The notes: generated by a model not told the origin, from the sequence alone. Numbered from the stretch's first letter, positions 16,743-25,188 are shown. The stretch: DNA of 58,484 bases from CAZNKU01 sp045541135 (GCA_045541135.1 JAZQIO010000064.1:1-58484), one strand, 5' to 3'. A program made the numbers and translations.

Positions 16743-17018
16743 ATGGCACAGGAAGCTTTAGGTATGATCGAAACAAGAGGTCTTACAGCTGCAATTGAAG
16801 CAGCAGATGCAATGATTAAGGCAGCAGAGGTTGTTTTAATCGGTACAGAAAAAATCGGTTCAGGTTTGGTAAGCGTTATGGTACGCGGTGATGTTGGTGC
16901 TGTAAAGGCTGCTACAGAAGCAGGCTCAGTTGCTGCTCAGCGTCTTGGTGAATTGGTGGCTGTACACGTTATCCCTCGTCCACACAGCGACGTTGAAAAG
17001 ATTTTGCCTACTCTATAA
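16743..17018 (+). CDS. BMC-H hexameric shell protein, PduA-like (copy 1)
   Basis: This 91-residue protein is a single BMC domain. It has ALGMIETRGLTAAIEAADAM at the start, the pore-forming EKIGSGLV loop near residues 39-46 as in PduA, and HVIPRPHSDVEKILP at the end. It forms the main flat facets and a small polar pore for propanediol-sized metabolites. The AGGAGG-type site at 16731-16735 is strong. It is about 85% identical by eye to the next gene, so the two arose by tandem duplication. Confidence 0.95.
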   Translation: MAQEALGMIETRGLTAAIEAADAMIKAAEVVLIGTEKIGSGLVSVMVRGDVGAVKAATEAGSVAAQRLGELVAVHVIPRPHSDVEKILPTL

Positions 17019-17036
17019 TGTAAAGGAGAGTTTGAA

Positions 17037-17420
17037 ATGGCTGCTCCAAAGAAAACAACTACAAAAAAGGTAACAAAATCAACTGAAGCTAAGGCTAAGG
17101 TTGAAACAAATATTACAAATAATGTTAAGGAGGAAATAAAAATGGCACAGGAAGCTTTGGGAATGGTAGAAACAAGAGGTTTGGTTGCTGCGATTGAAGC
17201 AGCTGATGCAATGGTTAAGGCTGCTAACGTATCACTTATCGGTACAGAAAAAATCGGTTCAGGCCTTGTAAGCGTTATGGTACGTGGTGATGTTGGTGCT
17301 GTAAAATCAGCTGTTGAAGCAGGTGAAGCTGCTGCTCAGCGTCTGGGCGAAATCATCGCTACACATGTTATCCCTCGCCCACACGGTGATGTTGAAAAGA
17401 TTCTTCCATCACTTAAGTAA
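17037..17420 (+). CDS. BMC-H hexameric shell protein, PduA-like (copy 2), with optional Lys/Thr-rich N-terminal extension
   Basis: The full frame is 127 residues. Residues 1-35 are a Lys/Thr-rich tail (starting MAAPKKTTTKKVTKSTEA). Residue 36 is a methionine (ATG 17142) that starts a standard 92-residue BMC domain, MAQEALGMVETRG, with the KIGSG pore loop. Both starts have ribosome sites: AGGAGAG before 17037 and AAGGAGGAAATA before 17142. The internal site is the stronger, so a mixture of tailed and untailed hexamer subunits is expected. The BMC domain is nearly the same as the preceding copy. Confidence 0.92.
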   Translation: MAAPKKTTTKKVTKSTEAKAKVETNITNNVKEEIKMAQEALGMVETRGLVAAIEAADAMVKAANVSLIGTEKIGSGLVSVMVRGDVGAVKSAVEAGEAAAQRLGEIIATHVIPRPHGDVEKILPSLK

Positions 17421-17441
17421 TTTTAAATTACATATTCTTTG

Positions 17442-17474
17442 TTTTCGGTCTTCCTGTAATGGGGAGACCGAAGA
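17442..17474 (+). promoter_or_regulatory. Intercistronic stem-loop after the hexamer genes
   Basis: TTCGGTCTTCC (17444-17454) pairs with GGGAGACCGAA (17462-17472) with one G-T pair around a seven-base loop; two further pairs extend the base. No T-run follows (GAAAAGG), so it is not an intrinsic terminator. Standing between the most abundant shell genes and the pentamer/PduS genes, it may mark an RNA processing point or protect the 3' end of the upstream message. Confidence 0.6.
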
Positions 17475-17498
17475 AAAGGATAAGGAGGATTATATCTT

Positions 17499-17765
17499 AT
17501 GTTAATTGGTAAAGTAGTAGGAAGTGTAGTTGCTACACGTAAAAACGACAATCTGGTCGGTAATAAATTTATGGTAGTAGAGCTCGTAGCTGATATGGGC
17601 GAAACAAAGAAGATAGTGGCAATTGATAATATTGGCGCAGGTATTGGTGAAATTGTATTGGTTGCAACAGGTTCTGCCGCACGTATAGGATGCGGTGTAC
17701 AGAGTACTCCTGTTGATGCTGCTATTGTTGGCATTGTAGATAATTGCTCTGGAATGGAGATTTGA
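17499..17765 (+). CDS. BMC-P pentameric vertex protein (EutN/CcmL/PduN-like)
   Basis: This 88-residue protein has the BMC-P pattern MLIGKVVGSVVATRKND at the start, then FMVVELV, VAIDNIGAGIGEIVLVATGS and VDAAIVGIVDN. Pentamers cap the vertices of the shell. The ATG is preceded by AAGGAGG. Its stop is four bases before the next start. Confidence 0.93.
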   Translation: MLIGKVVGSVVATRKNDNLVGNKFMVVELVADMGETKKIVAIDNIGAGIGEIVLVATGSAARIGCGVQSTPVDAAIVGIVDNCSGMEI

Positions 17766-17769
17766 TTAT

Positions 17770-19101
17770 ATGACTTTTGAAGAATTAAAAAAGGTCGTAC
17801 GTGATGCAGGTATTGCAGGTTGCGGCGGTGCAGGTTTTCCGTCATATGCAAAGCTTGACAAGCGTGCCGATACTATTATTCTTAACTGTGCGGAATGTGA
17901 GCCTCTTTTTAAAGTACACAGACAAGTGCTTGAAAAGTATGCTTACGAAATATGCTCTGCACTTGATATGATTGTTAAGGCTTGTGAAGCCAAAGAATTT
18001 ATAGTTGCCGTAAAGGGCGAATATAAAGGCGCTGTGGAAGCTGTTAATGCAGTTTTGCCACAGTTTGAAAGTGGAAAGATATCTTTACTGCCTGAGGTTT
18101 ATCCTGCAGGTGATGAAGTTATAACAATATATGAAGCTACGGGACGCGTTGTTCCTGCAGGTAACATCCCCATTTCAGTTGGGGTTATTGTGTTTAATGT
18201 TGAAACTGCACTGAATATTTACAACGCAGTAAAAAATGGCACAGCAGTTACACACAAGTTTGTGACCGTTGCAGGTGAGGTTAAAAATCCGCAGACTTAT
18301 TATGTTCCTTTGGGTACAACCTTTGAACATCTTATTGCCCTTAGCGGCGGTATTACAAGAAGTGATGTAACCATTGTAAACGGAGGACCTATGACGGGTA
18401 CTCTTGCAACAAAGTTTGACGTAGTAAAGAAAAATACAAACGGTATTTTGATTCTGCCTGACGATAATCAGGTGGTTCTGAAAAAACAGGCACAGACTCA
18501 GATAAGTGTAATGCGTGCTAAAAGCACCTGCTGTCAATGCCGTTCATGTACTGATTTGTGCCCACGTTATTTGCTTGGTCAGCCAATTAAGCCAAGTGAA
18601 TTTATGAAGGCTGTATCAACAGGTAAGGTTACGGATGCACCGGTAATAGCAGATGCAATGTACTGCGTATCCTGCGGTATTTGTGAAATGTATGCCTGCC
18701 CTCAGGGGCTTAACCCGCGTTCGCTTATTGCTGAATTTAAAGCTAATATGCGTGCTAAAGGTGTTAAAATTACACCTGTTGAAAATCCGGAGCCGGTAAA
18801 CCCACACAGGGAATACAGAAAGGTTCCTATGACAAGACTAAAAGAAAGACTTGGTCTTACAAAGTATGATGTTGATGCACCACTGGTTGAAACAGAGGTT
18901 AAACCGGGAAGAGTAAAAATTATGCTTTCACAGCATATTGGTGCACCTGCAAAGGTTAATGTGAAAAAAGACGATGCTGTAAAGGTTGGCGATATTTTAG
19001 GTATAGCTGATGAAAAAGCTTTGGGCGTTTCTGTACACAGCAGTGTAAAGGGAAAGGTGCTTGAAGCAAATGACAGCTTTGTGATTATAGATGCAGAATA
19101 G
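17770..19101 (+). CDS. pduS: PduS-like Fe-S flavoprotein (RnfC-related electron carrier)
   Basis: This 443-residue protein has an N-terminal nucleotide/FMN-type region with GCGGAGFPSYAKL at 18-30, an SLBB-like middle (about 160-215), and two [4Fe-4S] motifs. The clusters are C254/C257/C260/C264 (CCQCRSCTDLCP) and C299/C302/C305/C310 (CVSCGICEMYACP). A barrel-sandwich-like C-terminus (about 370-440) follows. In Pdu systems PduS is a cobalamin reductase. This dehydratase needs no B12, so here it more likely moves electrons across the shell with PduT, for NAD recycling or activase reduction. The PduT-like gene follows directly. Activity is inferred. Confidence 0.88.
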   Translation: MTFEELKKVVRDAGIAGCGGAGFPSYAKLDKRADTIILNCAECEPLFKVHRQVLEKYAYEICSALDMIVKACEAKEFIVAVKGEYKGAVEAVNAVLPQFESGKISLLPEVYPAGDEVITIYEATGRVVPAGNIPISVGVIVFNVETALNIYNAVKNGTAVTHKFVTVAGEVKNPQTYYVPLGTTFEHLIALSGGITRSDVTIVNGGPMTGTLATKFDVVKKNTNGILILPDDNQVVLKKQAQTQISVMRAKSTCCQCRSCTDLCPRYLLGQPIKPSEFMKAVSTGKVTDAPVIADAMYCVSCGICEMYACPQGLNPRSLIAEFKANMRAKGVKITPVENPEPVNPHREYRKVPMTRLKERLGLTKYDVDAPLVETEVKPGRVKIMLSQHIGAPAKVNVKKDDAVKVGDILGIADEKALGVSVHSSVKGKVLEANDSFVIIDAE

Positions 19102-19112
19102 GAGTGTTATAA

Positions 19113-19661
19113 ATGGCAAAAGCAATCGGAATGCTTGAATATATGACAGTTTCCACAGGTATGGAAGCTACCGATTTGATGCTTAAAACCGCAGAGGTTG
19201 ACTTAATAGAGGCACAGACTGTGTGCCCGGGTAAATACATAGCACTGATTACAGGCGATTTAAGTGCCGTAAAGGCGGCTATTGATGCTTCCAAAACAAA
19301 GTACGATGCAAAGCTTATAGACACCTTTGTGCTTGGTAATCCTCACGAGGATATATTCCCTGCAATTTACGGTACTGCTACAGTTGAAAAGCCTGCGGCT
19401 CTTGGTATTTTAGAAACATATTCAGCGGCATCAATTATTGTTGCGGCGGATATGGCGGCTAAAACATCATCTGTACAGCTTATAGAGCTTAGAATTGCAA
19501 AGGGTATGTGCGGTAAGTCGTATATGACACTTACAGGTGAGGTTGCAGCTGTTACAGCGGCTATTGAAAAGGCAAAGGAAGAGGTTGCGCCTAAGGGCAC
19601 ATTCCTTGACAGCTCCGTTATAGCAAGACCGTCGGAAAAACTTTGGAAATCAATCGTTTAA
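19113..19661 (+). CDS. pduT: PduT-type tandem BMC (BMC-T) shell protein with Fe-S pore cysteine
   Basis: This 182-residue protein is two BMC domains in tandem (about 1-90 and 91-182). C38 lies in QTVCPGKY, the position where PduT trimers bind a [4Fe-4S] cluster at their central pore. The partner PduS-like gene is directly upstream, 11 bases away. The pair would make an electron route across the shell. A second cysteine near residue 133 (GMCGKS) is in the matching loop of the second domain. Confidence 0.9.
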   Translation: MAKAIGMLEYMTVSTGMEATDLMLKTAEVDLIEAQTVCPGKYIALITGDLSAVKAAIDASKTKYDAKLIDTFVLGNPHEDIFPAIYGTATVEKPAALGILETYSAASIIVAADMAAKTSSVQLIELRIAKGMCGKSYMTLTGEVAAVTAAIEKAKEEVAPKGTFLDSSVIARPSEKLWKSIV

Positions 19662-19674
19662 GAGGTGAAAATAA

Positions 19675-21063
19675 ATGATAGATGAAAGATATGTACAGGA
19701 AATTGTTGCAAGTGTTGTAAAGTCCATGAATAAGGGTGGAAACGGCAAAAAACTTAAAGGCGTTTTTTCTTCTATGACAGAAGCGCTTGCGGCAGTTGAT
19801 AAGGCTTATAAAGAATACAGAAATTATACAATTGAACAAAGAGAAAAAATGATTTCCAAAATCCGTGAATTTACACTTAACGAGGCTGAAATTATGGCTG
19901 AGCTTGGTGTTGAAGAAACGGGTATGGGCAGAGTAACAGATAAAATTATAAAGCACCAGCTTGTTGCAAATAAAACACCGGGTACTGAGGATTTAAAGCC
20001 TTCCGTATTTACAGGTGACAGAGGTATGACTGTTGTTGAAATGGCACCTTACGGTGTTATAGGCAGTATTACACCTTCTACAAACCCAAGTGAAACAGTT
20101 ATCTGTAATTCAATGGGTATGATTGCAGGCGGTAACGGTGTTGTATTCAACCCACATCCGAATGCAAAGAAAATTGCAAACTATGCTGTGGACCTTGTAA
20201 ACAGAGCTATTTTAGAAGCAGGCGGTCCTGAAAATTTGGTTGTTTCAGTTGAAAACCCAACAAAGGAATCATCAGATGAAATGATGGCATCCCCAATTGT
20301 TAAAATGTTGGTTGCAACAGGTGGTCCCGGGGTTGTAAGGGCTTTGCTTTCATCGGGTAAAAAAGCTATCGGTGCAGGTGCAGGTAATCCTCCTGTTATT
20401 GTAGACGATACTGTTGATGTTGAAAAGGCGGCAAAGGATATTGTTGCAGGTGCAAGCTTTGACAACAACCTTCCCTGTATTGCCGAAAAGGAATGCTTTG
20501 CATTTGCTAATATTGCAGATGATTTAATTAAATATATGACTCAAAACGGTGCATATCTATTGAAGGGTGCACAGGTTGAACAGCTTAAAAAGATTTGTCT
20601 TACAGAGAAAAACGGCAAATGGGGCATCAATAAAAAGTGGGTAGGTAAGGATGCAAGACTTTTCCTTAAGGAAATCGGCATAGATGCAGACCCAAGACTT
20701 ATAATTTGCGAAACAGAAGAAAATCATCCTTTTGTACAGGTTGAAATGATGATGCCTATTCTTGCAATAGTAAGAGTAAATAATATTGATGAAGCTGTTG
20801 AAATGGCAGTTAAGGCTGAACACGGTTGCAGACATTCTGCACACATTCACTCTAAAAATGTAGACAATCTTACAAAGTTTGCAAGAGCAGTTGAAACAAC
20901 AATTTTTGTTAAAAATGCTCCCTCATTTGCAGGTATCGGTGCAGGTGGTGAGGGTTATACAACCTTTACAATTGCAGGGCCTACAGGCGAAGGATTAACA
21001 GCGGCTCATTCCTTTACAAGAGCAAGACGTTGCGTGCTTGTAGATGGTCTTCACATTGTTTGA
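19675..21063 (+). CDS. pduP: CoA-acylating propionaldehyde dehydrogenase (PduP-like) with N-terminal encapsulation peptide
   Basis: This 462-residue aldehyde dehydrogenase of the EutE/PduP type has the catalytic cysteine C268 in FDNNLPCIAEKE. It has the family segments APYGVIGSITPSTNPSET and GAGAGNPPVIVD. Residues 2-18 (IDERYVQEIVASVVKSM) are an amphipathic helix followed by a Gly/Lys linker, the standard encapsulation signal. It converts propanal, NAD and CoA to propionyl-CoA inside the shell. Spacing of 13 bases from pduT and AGAGG before the ATG. Confidence 0.93.
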   Translation: MIDERYVQEIVASVVKSMNKGGNGKKLKGVFSSMTEALAAVDKAYKEYRNYTIEQREKMISKIREFTLNEAEIMAELGVEETGMGRVTDKIIKHQLVANKTPGTEDLKPSVFTGDRGMTVVEMAPYGVIGSITPSTNPSETVICNSMGMIAGGNGVVFNPHPNAKKIANYAVDLVNRAILEAGGPENLVVSVENPTKESSDEMMASPIVKMLVATGGPGVVRALLSSGKKAIGAGAGNPPVIVDDTVDVEKAAKDIVAGASFDNNLPCIAEKECFAFANIADDLIKYMTQNGAYLLKGAQVEQLKKICLTEKNGKWGINKKWVGKDARLFLKEIGIDADPRLIICETEENHPFVQVEMMMPILAIVRVNNIDEAVEMAVKAEHGCRHSAHIHSKNVDNLTKFARAVETTIFVKNAPSFAGIGAGGEGYTTFTIAGPTGEGLTAAHSFTRARRCVLVDGLHIV

Positions 21064-21084
21064 TAATCTGAAAGGATGTTAAAA

Positions 21085-21735
21085 ATGAAAGCATTAGGTT
21101 TGTTAGAAGTATACAGCTTTACAACAGCAGTTACTGCTGCGGATATATGTGCAAAATCAGGCGGAGTGAAGGTTATTGCCTTTGACAGAAACCGTCCTAA
21201 GTCTGCAGACGCTCCTGCACCACTTGTTATGGTTGTTAAAATAGAGGGTGATGTGGCAGATGTACGTGCCGCTATTGAAGCAGGTAAGCAGTATGCCGAG
21301 GAACAGGGTAAATATATTGTTTCACATATTATTCCACGTCCCGGTGAAACTGTTGAAAAGATGGCATATAAAATGGACATTAACAAAGATAAGTTTAACA
21401 AGGTGTTGCCAAAGAGTTTTCTTGATGTAAAGGATATTGCCTTGCCACAGTCGGCTTGTATAGGTCTTTTGGAGGTTGAAGGTCTTGTTGCATCAATAGA
21501 AGGTCTTGATGCTATGGTTAAGGCGGCAAATGTTAAGGTTATACATACCGAAAAACGCCTTGGCGGACGCCTGGTTACACTTGTTATTACAGGTAAGGTA
21601 GATGCTGTTACAGCGGCAGTTGAAGTTGGTATAAAGCGTGCAGAGGTGCTTGGTAAGGTTTATGGTCACAATGTGATTCCAAGACTGCATGAAGAGGTTG
21701 GCAAGTTCTTTGACTTTACAGAGGCAGAGAGGTAA
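21085..21735 (+). CDS. Second tandem-BMC (BMC-T) shell protein, non-permuted
   Basis: This 216-residue protein has two non-permuted BMC domains: ALGLLEVYSFTTAVTAADIC (first) and ACIGLLEVEGLVASIEGLDAM (second). A linker of about 30 residues joins them (KDKFNKVLPKSFLDVKDIAL). The first domain has a long insert in its pore-side loop (DRNRPKSADAPAP); the second keeps EKRLGGRLV. It is neither PduB-like permuted nor PduT-like. Such proteins form pseudo-hexameric trimers. I start at 21085 because GAAAGG gives better spacing there than for the ATG at 21076. Confidence 0.85.
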   Translation: MKALGLLEVYSFTTAVTAADICAKSGGVKVIAFDRNRPKSADAPAPLVMVVKIEGDVADVRAAIEAGKQYAEEQGKYIVSHIIPRPGETVEKMAYKMDINKDKFNKVLPKSFLDVKDIALPQSACIGLLEVEGLVASIEGLDAMVKAANVKVIHTEKRLGGRLVTLVITGKVDAVTAAVEVGIKRAEVLGKVYGHNVIPRLHEEVGKFFDFTEAER

Positions 21736-21740
21736 AAACT

Positions 21741-22379
21741 ATGATTAATGAAGCAATGATAGCAGAGGCAGTAAGAAAAGCCATTGCTGAAATAAATACT
21801 GATGATAAAAATGAAATAAAAGTAGGTGTGTCTGCAAGACACGTTCATCTTTCACAGGAAGATCTTGAAACGCTTTTCGGTAAGGGTGCAGAACTTACTG
21901 TTAAAAAACAGCTTATGGGCAGGGAATATGCTTCTGACCAGCTTGTAACATTGGTAGGACCTTCCCTTCGTGCCATTGAAAAGGTGCGTGTTTTAGGTCC
22001 TGTAAGAAAGCACACACAGGTTGAAATTTCACGTACAGATACTTTTGTTTTAAAGGTTAGCCCGCCTGTTCGTCCGTCAGGTGAGGTTGAAGGTTCTGAA
22101 AAAATAGTTATTGTTGGTCCTAAGGGTTCTGTTTATTTGAAGCAGGGCGTAATTATTGCCAACAGACACATTCACTTAACACCTGAATATGCTGAGAAAC
22201 ACGGAATTTCAGACAATGACTATGTGGATGTTCTTGTTGAGGGCATAAAGCCTACAAAGTTTTTTGATGTTCAGGTAAGAATACGGGACGACTTTAATGT
22301 TGAAATGCACATAGATACCGATGATGCAAATTCAGCAGGTATTAAAAACGGTGATAATGTAAAAATTATTAAAAAATAA
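21741..22379 (+). CDS. pduL: PduL phosphate propanoyltransferase with encapsulation peptide
   Basis: This 212-residue protein has two PduL-type halves with zinc-binding histidine motifs: VSARHVHLSQEDLETLFG and IIANRHIHLTPEYAEKHG. The N-terminal helix NEAMIAEAVRKAIAEI plus linker is an encapsulation peptide. It swaps CoA for phosphate, giving propionyl phosphate and recycling the compartment's CoA. The matching propionate kinase is not in the window. Five bases separate it from the BMC-T gene. Confidence 0.93.
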   Translation: MINEAMIAEAVRKAIAEINTDDKNEIKVGVSARHVHLSQEDLETLFGKGAELTVKKQLMGREYASDQLVTLVGPSLRAIEKVRVLGPVRKHTQVEISRTDTFVLKVSPPVRPSGEVEGSEKIVIVGPKGSVYLKQGVIIANRHIHLTPEYAEKHGISDNDYVDVLVEGIKPTKFFDVQVRIRDDFNVEMHIDTDDANSAGIKNGDNVKIIKK

Positions 22380-22394
22380 ACAGGAGTTGTTTGA

Positions 22395-23156
22395 ATGTTT
22401 GCAGTAGAAAGACAGAAAAAAATTCTTGAATTACTGGCAGAAAACGGTGCAGTATGGGTAAGCAGACTTGCAGAAGAGCTTGATGTTACGGAGGAAACGG
22501 TACGCCGTGACCTTGAAAAGCTTGAAAATGCTGAAGCACTTGTGCGTACTCACGGCGGTGCAATTCCCATCTCCGAAAACAGTCAGGAGCTTTCACTTGA
22601 TAAGCGTAAAAAGCTTAATATAGAGGCAAAGGCATTGCTTGCAAAGGAAGCTGTTAAGCATATTGTAAACGGTGATACGGTTTTTCTTGATGCATCCACT
22701 ACAACGTATTATATTGCAAAGGAAATAAAAAATCTTAAAAACATTACTGTTGTAACAAATTCTCTTCGTGTTGTAAGTGAGCTTGCAGGGCTAAAAGACA
22801 TTAAGGTTTTGTGTGTGGGTGGTATGGCAGGCGCAAACCAGTCTGTTGTAGGCAGTATGGCGGAAAACAACATCCGTGACCACTATTTTGCAAACAAGTT
22901 TTTCTTCAGTGGCAGAGGTATAACACGCTCGGCTATTTTAGACAGCAATGAGCAGGAATGCTTTATCAAAATTAATATGATGAAAAATGCTGAGAAAAAA
23001 TACTATGTTTTTGATAAGTCAAAGTATGGTAAGGTTGGTTTTGTAAAAATTGCTGACTTTTCAGACATAGACTGCATTATAACAGAGAAGGATACTTTGG
23101 ATAAAGAAGTCACTGAGGCTTTAAAAGAAAATTCCGTAAAGATATTTGAAGTTTAA
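22395..23156 (+). CDS. DeoR-family transcriptional regulator
   Basis: This 253-residue protein has a DeoR winged helix at residues 6-60 (RQKKILELLAEN, then DVTEETVRRDLEKLE and THGGA). A C-terminal sugar-phosphate sensor domain carries VFLDASTT and VTNSLRVV motifs. DeoR proteins usually repress sugar operons and are released by a phosphorylated sugar. Being the last gene before a strong terminator suggests it controls this operon, perhaps through the palindrome at 13843-13859. The likely effector would be a deoxy-sugar 1-phosphate; that is inference. Confidence 0.9.
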   Translation: MFAVERQKKILELLAENGAVWVSRLAEELDVTEETVRRDLEKLENAEALVRTHGGAIPISENSQELSLDKRKKLNIEAKALLAKEAVKHIVNGDTVFLDASTTTYYIAKEIKNLKNITVVTNSLRVVSELAGLKDIKVLCVGGMAGANQSVVGSMAENNIRDHYFANKFFFSGRGITRSAILDSNEQECFIKINMMKNAEKKYYVFDKSKYGKVGFVKIADFSDIDCIITEKDTLDKEVTEALKENSVKIFEV

Positions 23157-23161
23157 AATGT

Positions 23162-23214
23162 CGGGAGATGTAGGTTATCATAGTAAAAATTGATAATTTA
23201 CACCTTCCGTTTTT
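23162..23214 (+). terminator. Intrinsic terminator of the microcompartment operon
   Basis: A stem of about 19 pairs with one mismatch and a few G-T pairs (23162-23180 with 23191-23209) has a ten-base loop and is followed by TTTTT. It begins five bases after the DeoR stop codon. Confidence 0.8.
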
Positions 23215-23228
23215 ATATATAATGCTGC

Positions 23229-23257
23229 TTGACTTTGTTTTTTGTATATTGTATACT
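23229..23257 (+). promoter_or_regulatory. Promoter of the nucleotide-sugar dehydratase gene
   Basis: TTGACT (23229-23234), a 17-base spacer and TATACT (23252-23257), 37 bases before the ATG at 23295 and just after the operon terminator. Confidence 0.7.
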
Positions 23258-23294
23258 ACTATTAGGGATATAATAAATAAGTTTGGGGATTTTT

Positions 23295-25157
23295 ATGGTT
23301 AATAGGTTAAAAACTAACGGAAGAAAAATACTTTTAAAGGTTATCGATTTCTTTATAGTTTTGTTTTCATCGGTTATAGCATATTTACTCTTACATCGTA
23401 TGATCAGTATTTCAATGCAACCATGTGATTTTTGGGGTATGAATGCATTGTTTGCATCGGTTTCTGTACTGTTTATGTGGATTTTCGGAACATATAAGTA
23501 CATATGGCGATTTGTAGAGGCAAAGGAGCTTATAAATACAGCTTTCAGCATAACCTGCGGTTGGTTTGTTGCGGGAACAGCTGTTGTAATTTCAGGTGTT
23601 ACGGTGGACTATCCGGAAACACATATTTTGTTTACATACGTTATTTCGCTGTTTATGATTGTTCTTAGCCGAATAGTCTATAAAAGTCTGTATGCAAAAA
23701 TCAGTAACAGAACATATGTAGTTGAAAAAAATATTAAGACAATGGTTGTAGGTGCCGGTTATGCCGGTCATGTAATTGTAAGTGAAATGCTTAGACCGGA
23801 ATGTTCGTATCTTCCTGTTGTTATTGTAGACGATGCTCATGATAAAAAGGGCAGATACATTCACGGTGTAAAGGTTGACGGTGTAATAAGTGATATTCCA
23901 TACCTTGTGAATAAATACGAGGTAGAAAAAATTATTGTTGCCATACCCTCTTGTGACGGTAAAAGCAGAAAAAGAATTTTGGAATATTGTAAGCAGACAA
24001 AGTGTGATGTTAATATATTACCTTATATGCACGAAATGATTACGGGCAAAAATCTTTTGGGACAGACTAAAAAGATTAACCTTGAAGATTTACTTGGCAG
24101 AGATCCTATAAGCTTTGAACAGAAAAATGTAAAAAATCTTGTTGAGGGTAAAATTTGTCTTGTTACCGGAGGTGGCGGTTCAATAGGTTCCGAGCTTTCA
24201 AGACAGATTGCATCTTATAATCCAAAACAACTTGTCATTATTGATATTTATGAAAACAATGCCTATGAAATTCAGCAGGAACTTTTGCGTAAATACGGTG
24301 ACAATTTGGATTTGCAGGTTCGTATTGCATCTGTAAGAGATTATGACAAAATCAATGTTTTGTTTGAAGAATTCAAGCCGGAACTTGTTTTCCATGCAGC
24401 GGCACACAAGCATGTTCCACTTATGGAGGACAGCCCTACAGAAGCTGTTAAAAATAATATTTTCGGTACATACAATGTCGCTAAGCTTGCGGAAAAATAC
24501 AGTGTTGATAAGTTTGTTCTTGTTTCAACCGATAAGGCAGTAAATCCTACAAACGTTATGGGTGCCACAAAGCGTTGCTGTGAAATGATAATTGAGTATA
24601 TGAAGCAAAAGGCTTCGGGAAATACGGAATATGTTGCGGTACGTTTTGGTAATGTACTTGGCTCTAACGGCTCAGTTGTTCCGCTTTTTGAAGAACAAAT
24701 CAAAAGCGGTGGACCTGTTACTGTTACACATCCGGATATTATACGTTACTTTATGACAATTCCGGAAGCTACTTCACTGATTTTGCAAGCGGCAAGCTTT
24801 GCACAGGGTGGAGAAATATTTGTTTTGGATATGGGTGAGCCGGTTAAAATTTTAAACCTTGCTGAAAATGTTATCCGTATGAACGGTAAGAAACCTTATG
24901 AGGACATAAAGATTGAATTTACAGGTCTTCGTCCCGGAGAAAAGCTTTATGAGGAGCTTTTGATGAGCGAAGAGGGTTTAAAAAGAACTGCAAATAATAA
25001 AATATTTATTGGTCAGCAAACAGAGGTGGATGTTGAAAAATTTGCATCTCAGCTTGAAAGATTAAAAGAAGTTTCCAACAGTAACAATAATGAGCAATGT
25101 GTTGATACATTGGCAGAAATTGTTACAACATTCAAAAGAGATACAGTTAACGCATAG
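23295..25157 (+). CDS. Membrane-bound UDP-sugar 4,6-dehydratase, PglF/CapD/FlaA1-like
   Basis: This 620-residue protein has four N-terminal membrane helices (about residues 10-120), then a CoA-binding-like Rossmann region (VVGAGYAGHVIVSEML near 155). The large extended short-chain dehydrogenase domain has VTGGGGSIGSELSRQI near 295, an HAAAHKHVPLME motif and VSTDKAVNPTNVMGATKR. The usual YxxxK is replaced by a Met-x3-Lys arrangement, as in FlaA1/PglF. It makes UDP-4-keto-6-deoxy sugars for glycans at the inner membrane. The ATG at 23295 (GGGG upstream) is preferred over a TTG at 23283. Confidence 0.88.
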   Translation: MVNRLKTNGRKILLKVIDFFIVLFSSVIAYLLLHRMISISMQPCDFWGMNALFASVSVLFMWIFGTYKYIWRFVEAKELINTAFSITCGWFVAGTAVVISGVTVDYPETHILFTYVISLFMIVLSRIVYKSLYAKISNRTYVVEKNIKTMVVGAGYAGHVIVSEMLRPECSYLPVVIVDDAHDKKGRYIHGVKVDGVISDIPYLVNKYEVEKIIVAIPSCDGKSRKRILEYCKQTKCDVNILPYMHEMITGKNLLGQTKKINLEDLLGRDPISFEQKNVKNLVEGKICLVTGGGGSIGSELSRQIASYNPKQLVIIDIYENNAYEIQQELLRKYGDNLDLQVRIASVRDYDKINVLFEEFKPELVFHAAAHKHVPLMEDSPTEAVKNNIFGTYNVAKLAEKYSVDKFVLVSTDKAVNPTNVMGATKRCCEMIIEYMKQKASGNTEYVAVRFGNVLGSNGSVVPLFEEQIKSGGPVTVTHPDIIRYFMTIPEATSLILQAASFAQGGEIFVLDMGEPVKILNLAENVIRMNGKKPYEDIKIEFTGLRPGEKLYEELLMSEEGLKRTANNKIFIGQQTEVDVEKFASQLERLKEVSNSNNNEQCVDTLAEIVTTFKRDTVNA

Positions 25158-25160
25158 TTG

Positions 25161-25188
25161 TATTCCCGTGTTTTCACGGGAATATTTT
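25161..25188 (+). terminator. Intrinsic terminator after the dehydratase gene
   Basis: TATTCCCGTG and CACGGGAATA make a perfect ten-pair stem with a TTTT loop, followed by TTTT. It starts three bases after the stop codon. Confidence 0.75.

Noticed and set aside
17037..17141. The tail region of the second BMC-H gene as a separate small gene
   Set aside because: It has no stop codon before the BMC domain, so it can only be made as part of the fusion.
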